Shown here in pieces: positions 1-10,810 of a stretch of 64,000 bases of DNA. Made by a program: the position numbers and the translations under genes. Location of the stretch: positions 19,716,001-19,780,000 of the forward strand of contig OZ316892.1 in the NCBI GenBank assembly GCA_973895155.1, written 5' to 3'. The notes below the pieces were generated by a model. That model saw only the letters and a list, made by a program, of their open reading frames with translations. It was not told the DNA's origin and made no database searches. This DNA comes from Marsupella aquatica (Eukaryota; Marchantiophyta). The stretch's first letter is position 1; each line of letters opens with the position of its first letter.

Positions 1-1384
1 ATTTGAGCTTATGACATGACCCTGTCGGAAATCATTTCTATCTAAGTACTTCAGTTTAGGATAGAAAGATGGCAGTGGCCCCTAATTAGTTTTGATAGAA
101 CTCTGATGGGTGAGATCTCGTTCTGTCCACGGGAGTCTCCAAGGCGGCCTTGTATGTGTAAAAATTCCTTGAGCTTTCTGACCTCGAGAAGCTGAGAAAT
201 ACGTCTACCTCTAGCAAAAGATAATTGTCCTAGCGATCAGAATGTCGAAGGGATCAGTAGGTGTTGAGCACAACGATTTTGTGTGACACAAATAGCAAAA
301 TCACGTGCCTGATTGTGGAACGTGGCCAGGTTTTGGAACTTTTGTCTAGTTCTTCTACAAAATCTGGAATACAATATGATAACCACCCATTTTTTATGGG
401 TGATGAGATGAATACGAGTTATATCTCTGGACTGCGATTTACACTCCCGTCGTTGTCTTGTACTTTTACATTAAATGCTTGGCATTACTCAAGAAATGGA
501 TTCTAAAGTGGCAATTGCAGAGAATTGTCTGCCTCTGAACACTATTGTGAAGGGCAATTCTGAGATCTTCTTAGTTTTCGATGTCTCGAGGCCAATTTGT
601 CGTTGAAATGCTACAAGTCTTGGATTGCTCGTAATCATTCACCTCTGGCACACTTGCACGGATTGATAACCCATTCGAATGGGCAGGGAGAGCATCCTGA
701 GCGAAGCCACAATATAGTCATTTTGTCAATTGTGGGCTTGTCAGAATGTTCCAAACAGTACAGATTCTGACATTTCCTCACCGACCGGACTTCGTTGAGG
801 ACTCCAAGTACGAGTATCTTGTATGCCCTTGCCATTCTTGAATTCCTGGAATGTGTATATAGTCGTGAATCCCTTCACCGCACATAGGATGGAAATTTTA
901 TTGCCATGCCAGCTTCGCAAGTCCGTGGTCACCGTTGAGGATGACGGCGTTCTCCCGCAAGCGAGAATTAGGCTTGTCAAAGTAGGGCACCGGCTAAACG
1001 GAAAAAAGGATAAATCGGGTACGAATTCCGTGGAGAGAGAAGACTGGCTGGCGTGTGATGTGACATGGAACAGATTCAAATGCGTACAGGTTGTCACCGA
1101 CGTGCGCTGCTTCACGACTGCGTTCATTTCCTCGATGAGTAGCGAAGAGCCGTTGAGTCTAAAGCTTAGTGATATCAGCAAACTAAGGCAGAATCGGTTT
1201 TCCGGCATGTAGCCTCTCTCACCCCGTCGGAGTACATTGAAGGAGACAGTCACCTAATATGCAAAACACGGAGGTTAGTCCTGGTCCTGAACTCAAGGCA
1301 CGGTCTGGCCATTTGGCCCGCATAGCATCGTGGAACAGTTCTTTCTAGAGGACTATGCTTAATATTCCCTTATTCTTACAGAGG
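1..1384. other. No confident gene
   Basis: I see no recognisable gene here. Two open frames overlap on opposite strands at 741-1253 (minus) and 823-1212 (plus). The plus frame has a stretch (VYIVVNPFT) faintly like the repeat region of plant F-box proteins, but no F-box precedes it and nothing else supports it. The segment ends where the triplicated block A begins. Confidence 0.4.
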
Positions 1385-2194
1385 ATGCCTTTCTAATTTA
1401 TCATATGAGCAGAATTTACGATAACAGGTGCGAGTACAACATCACCTTAGCTTCTTTGGTACTTTTTTCTCTAGAAATGTCTAGTGCGTTTTTGCTTTTA
1501 CTGCTGTTTTGTTACGCTCTCTCTGAAACATGTCTCAGAACATTGGGTCCAGTGCTTTTCTCTCTCCCAGAATTCTTGTGCCTGTGCATTATTGCTATCA
1601 TTGTTACGCTCATTCTGAAACGTGTCCCAGACTATTGAGTCGAAATCTCATTTTCGTTGATGATTTGGTTGTTGAGCACTTCTGAGATTCGTTCTCTCGA
1701 GTATTCCCGTAAGTTAGTTGGATGAGAGGCTTTCCGCCTCTCTGAGAATTTGGATGTGTGAGCTGTTCCCCAGTGTTTGTGAAGTACTTATTTCCCGGGC
1801 CCGAAAGCTCTGATATAGGTTTTGCTTAAGTTCAACTTGCTATCATTAGGTGGTTTTGGCAAGAAGGAGGATTCGAAACTACTCTGTGATGGGAATTGAC
1901 CATTCCCTCACGTACTTTAAACAGATGGCTTCGAAAATGTGATGGTTGGATATTGTAGCAATTAACATACACTTGATACTAAAACACAATTTTAATTTAG
2001 TCGTATTTCAATATTTTGCCACTATGAGGCCCAAACCAATTGGAATGGTGAATCTTAATCATAAGGAACTTTCCCCTAAACGATTAATCCGAAGATTAAT
2101 ACTCCTAGTGTACATTTAGTCGCTCATGTTGGTGTTTCTTCTTCGATGCCACAATAGACTCACTAGAACACTAGAAGTAATGCAAGTGTCTTCG

Positions 2195-2284
2195 CAGTTT
2201 GCACACATCGAAAACTTGACAACATCAACTCTTTATGTACAGTTTGCACACATCGAAAACTTGACAACATCAATTCTTTATGTA
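2195..2284. repeat. 45-bp tandem duplication
   Basis: Two adjacent near-identical 45 bp units (CAGTTTGCACACATCGAAAA and following) differ at about one base. The paralogous place in block B (about 17,210-17,265) has a single unit, so the duplication arose in copy A after the blocks separated. A short open frame across this region exists only because of the repeat. Confidence 0.8.
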
Positions 2285-3989
2285 CAGTCTACTGCAGAGA
2301 TCTCAGAAAGAGATGTGTATCACCCACTACTCGGCAAGGTAGACAAATCTATTTCTCAGTATTCATGGTTTGCTCACTTGAACAATGGTGAGTAGGAGAC
2401 GCAGCAGAGGCGAGAGTTTTGTTGCTCACCTGTACAGTGTGAGTTCCATCGTCCACCTAAAATATGAGAATATGAGATTATCGTCCACCTCAGAGTATAT
2501 TTTAGTTATGAGCTATCTTTATTATATAGGTGATTGAAATGTCCAATTGGACAATCAATCTAAAGTGGAAGGACTGGTCTGGAACCAGCTTTGCACTCCC
2601 AAATTCAGACCCAGCTTTTGGCTTCAGTTTAGTCCAAAAGTCAGTCTAAACAGGGAGTGGTCTGGGTTGAGCCAGATTTCCCACTCTCAGATGATTCAAA
2701 CTCCTTTGTTTACCTAGCTGAGTCCATCTGACTAAACTGCACTCCGAATATAATTAAATTGAGGGTCAAATGAAACAGGCTCGGACCTAAGTTTACTAGG
2801 CAAGCGCAATGTAGACAACGTTCTGATCAGTCGCTTTTGGATGGGATACACGCCAGCAAAACAGGATATTCGTTTGATTTTATGGAACGATCGAGATTGA
2901 TGAAGATGCGAGGCAAATCCTTGCCGATCATTTGCTCTCGGTAACAAAAATGCTACTGTGACATCACAAGCGATGCCAAAACCTATTTCCAGACGGATTA
3001 TGCTCAAGATATATTTTAAGGAGAAGATTACGCAATCAAATACATTCTTGCATTACTTTGGGAGCTAGGGTAGTTTGGAATAAACAGAGAAGAGGGAGGC
3101 CAAAATAAAGCATTTGAAGATGATGTAGACAGTCCTGGCCAAACTACGGGAATTAGTATAGATTGTCAAGAGAATTTTGCTGCTGAATGAGTATGTGCAC
3201 ATTCTAGTCCAGAAGTTTATCTTTCGAGTTGTGGGCTGAGAAAGTTGACCCGGGTTTGAGAGCGTGATACCAGCACATGTAAACTAAGTAAAAACTCACA
3301 CATAGGCATAGCTCAGGACCCATTGCACTGCATGTGAGCTGGTTGTTAGAGTTTGACGGTAGTACTAAAACTGATAATCTGAACCCGGGCAGCCTAGTTT
3401 TGAAGCAGGATTGTAAGGTTCTAGGCGAGACTTCATCCTCCAAATACAAAGAAAGATTAATCTAGATTTTGTTCTAATTTATCCAATCTGTTGAAAGCAG
3501 CTTCCAACATCTACCGGATCGAGGTGCGCACACAATACTATGAAACCACTAGAGACTAGGCGCGTCATACGACCAATCCGAAAATCTATTGCCTTTACTC
3601 GCTCTATTTTCAAATTAAGCAGTCAATTATCAAGATGCAAATGCACATCCATATCACCAAAAAATTCTTATTTAATCGTATCACTACATAAAAACAAAGT
3701 ACCCAAAATGCAGGGAAGTTGCCCAGAAATAATCTCAGTCCCAAAGTATATATATCGCACATCCTGATCAATTGCTAGCTAGTGAGTTTGTGGCTTTCTG
3801 TGTAATAATAGAAAATTAAAGCACTGCAAGGGCAATAAGATTAATTAACAGAGCCCTTGGGAAACCAGAGAAAAGTGGAAAACCCTTGTCTTGACATACT
3901 GTTCACTCTTTCCTGACCCTAAAATGGTGAAAGCAGTCCGCAAAGCTAAAGGCAGCCAATGCTATCATGATGGGAAGAACCACTGCTGC

Positions 3990-4634
3990 CTAGCTAGCAG
4001 CGTTTTCTGCCCCCATTTCGGGAGTATAGTCGTGCACTATCCCAAAAGTACTCATGATCTCTTCAATACTCTTGCCATCCATGAGGTTGGCAACTCTCTG
4101 GCACATCAAATCGAGCAGAGGCATCAAATCCATGTAGCTTCCTGCCTGCAAGGAGCAAGGAGAATATTTTCAAGACAGAAGAATGCGTTATTCAGCAGTT
4201 CACTAATAAATACCGTGAACGAACTGGGAGGTCGATCATAGCCAAATCCAGATCCTAGGGATTATGCCATGCACAGAATTGACCTAGATAATTGCTTAGA
4301 AATTAGTGCCTGAATGAACAAATGAGCTACAGTAGCTAGAGGATGTCAAACTTACATGGATGAGACCCAAAAGGGTTGGATGATCAACCTCGACAAAAGC
4401 AGCATCCCAATGCTTTATTTCATCGTCGGTAGCAGAATTCGATTGCAGATGATATGTGCAATACTGGATTACCTTCATCAGTATCGTGCTGGGAACAGTC
4501 GGCAAGCAAATGATGTACTCGTCAGTGATCTCCACTGTCTCCATGACTAGTTTTGCGTCTTGCAGCACCGCCAGGTCTACTTCAAATTTAACATGGTCAG
4601 ATGACCACAGCTGCACCTTTCTCATGCTTGACAT
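3990..4634 (-). CDS. SKP1-like protein (copy A), two exons, 144 aa
   Basis: Exon 1 spans 4634-4356 (93 codons) and ends at a GTAAGT donor. Exon 2 spans 4145-3990 after a CCTTGCAG acceptor, and the phases match (phase 0). The protein has the SKP1 BTB/POZ-type N-terminal part (VQLWSS, FEVD, YCTYH, then the D-D-E-I-K-H-W-D-A-A-F-V-E-V-D signature). Its C-terminal helices resemble the SKP1 dimerisation domain (LLDLMCQRVANLMDGKSIEE, TFGI, DYTPE). In SCF ubiquitin ligases SKP1 links cullin 1 to F-box proteins. The protein stops just after DYTPE and lacks the final ENQWAFE-like helix of canonical SKP1 that helps bind F-box proteins, so it may be a divergent adaptor. Two damaged copies lie at 19.7-20.3 and 22.1-22.8 kb, and an F-box/kelch gene lies at 13 kb. 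Confidence 0.82.
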
Positions 4635-6720
4635 CTTGGTTCGGGTGGTGGTTGTGTACGTCTGTATGCGAGTTTTCTCTCCGATAGAGTTGAGTTACCT
4701 TGATCTCTAGCCAGAATCTGTTTCGTGCTAGTCAGAAGATTTGCGAGCGATCCACTTTCCCTGTTGAAAGATTTCCTCAGCTAGGGACTGCAAACGATGT
4801 TGTAGTGCTTGGCTAAACAGCTGCAACGTACAGTTTTCAGCATAAGGTATATATATATACATACTTCTTGAGATTCTGAAGTGCATATTCTACATGGCAC
4901 GATATAAGGTCACAACACCTCTATCAACTGATACGTCTAAAAACTAAGAATATAGAAAACATCACGTACCGAGTGCAGCACGGGGTAGAGAGGACACCTG
5001 ATCGATGACAAAGCGAAAAACCAACGGACTTAGCTTGATTCTCTGAAGGTGCCCCTTCTGTGTTATAAGACTCTCAACAACGTTGATGTTCCCAACCTTT
5101 ATAGGTTAAAACGAAGCTTTTGTAGTCTTTGGTCAGCTAGGTATAGATAGATCTTTCTCATAAATGATTAAAGGCATTCAAGCTAGGTTGTTAGTCAGGT
5201 GCGTATTGATCAATGGTCATGAGTGAACAGAAAGCCAGTTGGATCCAGCTAGCTTGTATGATAGAAAAGGCCAGGGTCCAACCTCGACGTCAAGGAAATA
5301 CACCTAACCGGCGGTCTACTGTGACATATTCCCTCAGTTTTAGTTGTTACTGGACGGTCTATAGTCTTGTTACTGGACAGTCTGTGTTAAACCACACCTG
5401 CCCCTGTAAAGGGCTACTGGTAACCCGTAGCTCTCATTCTAAAGAATACAAGTTCAGAAATAGGCTTTGAGCTCCACAAAAGGTGATGATTGCAAAACCG
5501 TTTTTTGACAAGTACTCCACAAAAGGTGTTACTGTTCCACCTTTTATGGTGAGTAGTGAGACATGGAATGAGGCTTTTATAGTGGCAGGTGTGCTTTAAG
5601 GCATTCTGGCTTTTCACTTCTTGTGAAGCAAAAGCTCAAAACAAATTAGTTTGTCACGGCTAAGTATATAGTCCTAACCACTTTTCTCCAGAAGGAGATG
5701 TAAGCTATATATAATGTGCATACTGGCATGTTTGAAGTTGAAAAACCTGAGGAAAAAACTTGATCAAAACCAAATTAAATGGCTTAATTTTTTCAAGTGT
5801 CCACAACCAAACCAGCCAGCATTAATTATGAGATTTTTGTTAAATTTCTAAACATCTTCTTATAAAAATTACAACAAGGATTTTGTTTAAGTTTAATATG
5901 GGGCAGAAAACAAAAACCAAACTTAATATACGACTCAGAAAATTCAAAAAATGGGAAACCCAGGCTTTTTAAATTTTCTTTTTTTATTACAGCCCGTGAG
6001 TCCCCACTCTTAGGTAATAACTGTTTGACATGAGAACAATTCATTTACAACTAAGCAACCTGCATCTTCTATTGTAAATATGACATGTAAGTAATGGGAT
6101 AAGTAATGTACTGTATTGAATAATCAGCTTGTGTTAGATTTTGCAAAGGGGGCCCCTAATAGGTAATGACACACATCATCATATTAGTGGGTCAGGTATG
6201 TGTCAACATGTGATTGATACATATGATACATACTATATCCACCTTTAAATATGGAGTATTCATTATTAATTTAATAAAGGGTCTGTGGGTTTGATTTAGG
6301 GCCGGGCTTTAAAAGGGTTTATTGGGAGGTTTGGGGTTTGAGGCTTAGGGGTTTGCAAGAGGAAATACAATGGGGCCAAACTTTGGCCAGTTGATCCAAG
6401 GGAGAGCACGTCTAGGCCCTACATTGATTGATCCATGGTCTGCAAGCAGGTGGTCTTCACCCTCAGGTGTGTTGCAAGGTGTTTGCTTTGGGTTGAAGTC
6501 AGTCATTGACCCAAAACCGTACCCCACCCAAAAGCCCTAGCTCTGGATGCCTCCATTTTGCCCCCTTGTTTGGCTTTTGGTATTTTTGGTGTTGGCTCTT
6601 TGTCTGTCTTGCTTGGTCCTCATTTGTCTGTCTTGCTTGGTCCTTGGGGTTTGACATTTCTCTTGCTATGGTGTACGTTCCAATGAAACATAATTAGACT
6701 AGCTCAATACCCATGCGTTG
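4635..6720. other. Upstream flank of SKP1-like gene A, no further gene
   Basis: This stretch is the promoter side of SKP1-like copy A and the rest of duplicated block A. It is AT-rich, with scattered short open frames that the B and C copies do not conserve. I see no RNA gene or protein domain in it. Confidence 0.5.
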
Positions 6721-7970
6721 CATAGAAGATGTAGTGTTGGCCAAGATCATGTCATGTCGGCCAAGATTTGGTTGAGAAAAAAGATGTTGTGTTGGCCAAG
6801 TTAGAGGTCATTCTGAATTAAAGATGTCGTGTTGGCGCACCAAGAGGTCGTTGAGAAAAAGATGTTCTGCCGGCCAAGAGGGCGTTGAGCTCGGGGGTCT
6901 CACTATATGGATGCCTTCCCATCCCCTGCGACGTGTTTAGGTATCGGACCCCCTAAAATGTAAGAAATAAATTATTTTCCAACCCTTATAAAGTTGGAAT
7001 ATTCTTGGAATATTCTAAAATTTTGGTTAGAAAGACCCTAATGTTCTGATAAGTCTCAAAATTGAATTTAAAAGACCCTATTGTTCTTCTGAAAAATTTC
7101 TTAAGTCTTCTCTTCAAACCAATAAAATGACCCTATCCTTCATCGCACATGATGTGCCATTTTTGTGGAAGTGAAACCCCCGGGCGTTGGAAAAAAATGT
7201 GGTGTCAACCATGATATTGTTGAGAAATAAAATGTCATGTGGGCCAAGATGTTGTTGGGAAAGAAATGTTGTGTCGGCCAAAGATGTCATTGAGAAAAAA
7301 AATGTTGTGTCGGCCAAGATGTTGTTGAGAAAAAATGATTTTGTGTAGGCCGAGCTCGGGGGTTTCACTTCCACGAAAATGACACATCACATGTGACGAA
7401 GTATATGGTCATTTTATTGGTTCAAAGGGAAGACTTAAGATATTTTTTGAGAAGAACAATAGGGTCTTTTAAATCAAATTTTGAGACTTATAAGTACATT
7501 AGGGTCCTTATAACCAAATATTTGGAATATTCCAGCTTTATAGGGGTTGAACAATAATTTTTTTTCTTACACTTTAGGGGGTCTGAGGCCTAAAAACATC
7601 GCAGGTGACAGGGAGACATCCATATAGTGAGACCCTCGAGAGGCCAAGATGTTGTTCGGAGAAAAGATGTAGTGTCAGCCAAGACGTCATTGAGGAAAAC
7701 TACCCATTGTCGTTGCACATAAGATGTCGTTAAGAAAAAAATGTTGTGTTGCCCAAGATGCTGCTATATGAACATGTCATGAAGTAAAAAGATATCGGTA
7801 AGAAAAAGGAAGTCATTTTGCGAAAAATGCCATTATGTGAAAGACATTGTTAAAAGGTGTCATTTTGCCAAAGATATCGTGAAGTAAAAGATGTTGTCAG
7901 CAAAAAGGTGTCATTTCACCCATGATGTTGACATTATCTGAAAGATGTTGTGAAGTAAAAAGTCAAGGAG
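6721..7970. repeat. Degenerate minisatellite (GATGTTGTGTCGGCCAAGA units)
   Basis: Many imperfect units follow the pattern AAGATGTTGTGTCGGCCAAG then TTGAGAAAAA. They flank and fill the loop of the foldback element at 6,890-7,640, and related units continue to about 7,960 and again near 8,250-8,420. The same minisatellite occurs at 27,241-27,490 in block C. Small open frames on the minus strand here only translate the repeat. Confidence 0.75.
6890..7640. mobile_element. Foldback-type element with ~290-bp inverted arms
   Basis: The left arm, 6,890 to about 7,184, begins CTCGGGGGTCTCACTATATG and ends near GTGAAACCCCCGGG. The right arm, about 7,355-7,640, is its imperfect reverse complement and ends CATATAGTGAGACCCTCGAG. 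The loop holds minisatellite units and no coding frame. A further solo arm lies at 11,305-11,606, and short arm ends occur near 17,525 and 20,350. The structure suits a non-autonomous foldback or long-TIR transposon. The superfamily is not clear and I found no target duplication. Confidence 0.7.
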
Positions 7971-8154
7971 GAGCGAGTCAACCAAGAGTCAAGGTTGTCG
8001 CAGATTGATACTATCATCACGGCCTGCATCGATCCAAGGGCCCGTCCAAGGGGTGGCATGGTTTTTTTTGGGTCCTATTCCTTTGTCTTTGTCTTTGTCC
8101 TTGTCTTTTTCTTCTTTTGTTTTTTCCCAAAATGCCCTTGCATCTGAATGACGA

Positions 8155-8225
8155 CCACTCTATAAATTGGTGCAACGGGTTTCAGTTTTAGGGTTTTAGG
8201 GTTTAGGGTTAAGCAAAGATGACGG
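8155..8225 (+). promoter_or_regulatory. Promoter-like segment: TATA box and telo-box run
   Basis: TATAAAT at 8,161 is followed about 25 bp later by TTTTAGGGTTTTAGGGTTTA, a run of plant telo-box motifs (AAACCCTA on the other strand). A pyrimidine-rich CTTTGTCTTTGTC tract lies upstream. Telo-boxes are common just downstream of the TATA box in plant genes for translation components. The ATG that follows at 8,219 opens only a 14-codon frame. It could be an orphan promoter caught in repeated DNA, or chance. Confidence 0.4.
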
Positions 8226-10192
8226 TTCTGTTGCTGTCCTTGATTTCAATCCCCTTGAGTTAAAGATGTTTTTTGGTTAAAGAAATCATTTCGCTAAAGA
8301 TGTTAATGAGAAATAGATCGTGGTGCAAAAGATATCGTTGAATTACAAACTTTATTAATTATGAAAATCTATTACTGCACAAAAACTTTTGTTGAGTGAA
8401 AGATATCATTGTGCAAAATACTGGCTACGACAACCACAATACTTAATTCCCTTTTCTTTTTTCTCCTTGCACAAAAATAATTCTTGAATAAAAGATCATG
8501 TCACTGCACAAAAGATTGGCTATGACCACCACAAAAGTATAACAAAATGAGAGGTGTGTTTTTGTTTGTTTTTAAAAACCTTTTTTCTCTTCTGTTCCTT
8601 TTAAACCTTAACCCCACCTTTTCCCCCAGTTTTTTTAGTTTTGGTCTTCTCTTTTTTCTCAACCAAATTGACATGCCATCTTGGCCAACATGATATCTTT
8701 CCAACACCCTATCTTGCCGCCCCCTCTCCACCCATGCAAGGCTGGAGCCCTTTGAGGGGCTGCCCTACATTGCAAGAATGCCCCTTGCCCGACACGTTGC
8801 CATCAACGCCCATGCCATGCTCTTTACATGTCTTTGGGCCTTATTAATTTTGTTTCTTGGCATTGAAACGATAGTGAAAATCACCACAAATATGGGCAGA
8901 ACAATTTTTTATTGATTAGTGTATACAATACTCTATTGACTAAAATACAATTTGCAATTAAACAATGCTGCATCACAATGTTGAATATGTATAATATTTC
9001 CTTGCATGGATCATGGAGGGAAGATCCTCCTTGATCCTCGTGCATTGTGCATATTAAAGTGTCATTTTCTTGTTGTTGTTTGGTGTGATTATTTCTTCCT
9101 TGGAGAATGGCTTAACTTTTTGTGAGTCACACTAAACTAAATTCACAGTTTGTCTTTATTCCTTACCTTTGAAATTCCAGAAAGTTCCAAAAATGTGCTT
9201 CACAGATGATCCAATGCAAGGAGGGTTACCGGTGACCCCAAAAGGTGTCTGAAAACAAGGCCTACAAGTGGATATCCTAAGACTTATGTCGAAGGTACCA
9301 ATACCAAATTATGGACACGTACTAGCTGCAGCATTCAGTTTCATGTGACCATATTGATCTTGAACTTGGAGAGGATTCCAACACTAATTGTCTCAGAATT
9401 GATCCAACTTTTGTGGTCCCCATAAATAACGAGGTGTTCACATGCAATCCCGCATGCAATAGCTCATTGGGTGAGATCGAGGTTGGCAGTCTAGCTACGA
9501 GCCAGGGCTATGAGCTTCTTCAGAGCAAAGGACTTGGAACAGATACCAAAAAATTGCATGGGAGAGAATCCCACACTCTTTTCAAGCCTTTTTTTGGCAT
9601 ATGTCCCATCTTGCTTTTAGCAATAGTTGGCAGCAGGCCCCAAATTTGGCCATTCAAGAGCCAAGTACGTGATGTAAGCAAACTTTCCAGTGGTTTATAA
9701 GTTGTATATATATAGTTATTAGTCAGTCTTCAATTCAAAGTAGATTTCCCCATCGTTTAGCTTGGATTGGCCCAGGATTAACCTTAGCTTGGCAAACTGT
9801 TGCTATTAGATAGTTGCGTACCCAGGACTGTAATTTGGGAAGTAAGGATTTTCAGATTGTTCCACAGATTTTACTATTTGACCCATCCCATTTTGATGCA
9901 TGTTCATCAAAGCATATATAAACGGTGAATGACTTTGGAATTGCACTTTGCTTGTGTTGAATGCACCATCTCAAGACGAAGTTCTAAAATCTAACAAGTT
10001 GGTTTTCCTATGCATCAATTCTACAAAAAAATTGTAAATTATTATCACAATGCTTGAGTTACACCTTTTCCATATTGGAAGTTAGTCAAAATTACCAAAA
10101 GCTAGGATCATGTGTCTTCCCGTGTGTCTTAACACGCCTAGCTATTTTGAAAACCTTCAATTTTTTGGGCAACTTTTTAAGCCCATAAATCT
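8226..10192. other. No gene seen
   Basis: This is AT-rich intergenic sequence. The open frames at 8,641-8,847 and 9,413-9,700 have no recognisable motif and no plausible gene structure. Nothing else was found. Confidence 0.5.
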
Positions 10193-10233
10193 GCAGTTGT
10201 GATGAACCATGGTCCATGGTTCATCACAACTGC
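10193..10233. repeat. Perfect 41-bp palindrome (20-bp arms, 1-bp centre)
   Basis: GCAGTTGTGATGAACCATGG, a single T, then the exact reverse complement of the arm. The spacer of one base makes an RNA hairpin with a normal loop impossible, so a microRNA precursor is unlikely. A cruciform, a protein-binding site or the end of a small inverted duplication is more plausible. Confidence 0.9.
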
Positions 10234-10488
10234 TATATATGGACACAAACAAATTAACTCCCTCTCATAACTAGCATATCAAACCTCTAAGCCCTATTTC
10301 CCCCAAAAAAACCTTGAGAGTAGTTCCAACTGAATGATACATGTATGAATCAAACCATTCTCAATTATTTTAACCAGGCTACATCATTATTGTGCAAATT
10401 ATTTTAGTGAGAACCAAATAGGCTTTGACATCTGGCAGCACATGCACAACCTAAAAACAATAAAAGCATAGTTGGCCAACACCATGTG

Positions 10489-10810
10489 GTGGAAAGCAAG
10501 ATTGAGGGGTACCAAGAGGTGCAAATGGCTATGGATTAGCCCTCATAGTCCTCATTAAGAAAGGAGATAAGCAAGGAGTAAATTAAAGGTTGGCAACACT
10601 TCCTAAAAGGTGTAACACTCACTCAAAGCTTGGTACACTTAGTCAAAGATGGGGCAAACTTCCAAAGATTTAGGTTAAAATATTGCCTTTAATATGCCAA
10701 AAGAAGATTGCAACCCTTAAGTGTAACACCCCCTATTTATAGGAGTCTCCACTCCTTCTGGTGGAGACTTTGAAGATCCTCTTTTGGTACCTCTCAATCT
10801 TGCTTTCCAC
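10489..10810. mobile_element. MITE-like element, ~322 bp
   Basis: The left end reads GTGGAAAGCAAGATTGAG followed by a GGTACC-containing stretch. The right end is the reverse complement over about 32 bp with a few mismatches. The interior is AT-rich, non-coding, and contains a short hairpin (AGTCTCCAC with GTGGAGACT near 10,743-10,768). The size and terminal inverted repeats fit a miniature inverted-repeat element. No target duplication was recognised. Confidence 0.6.

Larger units (their letters stand above)
1385..7330. repeat. Segmental duplication, copy A (carries SKP1-like gene A)
   Basis: This block is repeated, with many substitutions and small indels, at about 15,608-20,345 and 20,346-27,480. 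Landmarks shared in order include the phrase GGTGCGAG followed by a TTTTGCTTTTACTGCTGTTT run near 1,430-1,510 (also near 15,660-15,860), the SKP1-like exons, and the segment beginning TTTACAACTAAGCAACC at 6,046 (also at 26,605). Outside the SKP1-like gene (3,990-4,634) I see no gene in it. The duplication is seen directly. Its order of events is inferred. Confidence 0.8.

Noticed and set aside
741-1253. 170-codon minus frame overlapping a 129-codon plus frame
   Set aside because: Neither has a recognisable domain, and opposite-strand overlap suggests chance in a less AT-rich stretch.
2126-2395. 89-codon frame with an internal protein repeat
   Set aside because: The repeat is the 45-bp DNA duplication, and the paralogous block has no matching frame.
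10193-10233. MicroRNA precursor
   Set aside because: The one-base centre leaves no loop, and the arms are perfectly paired and too short.
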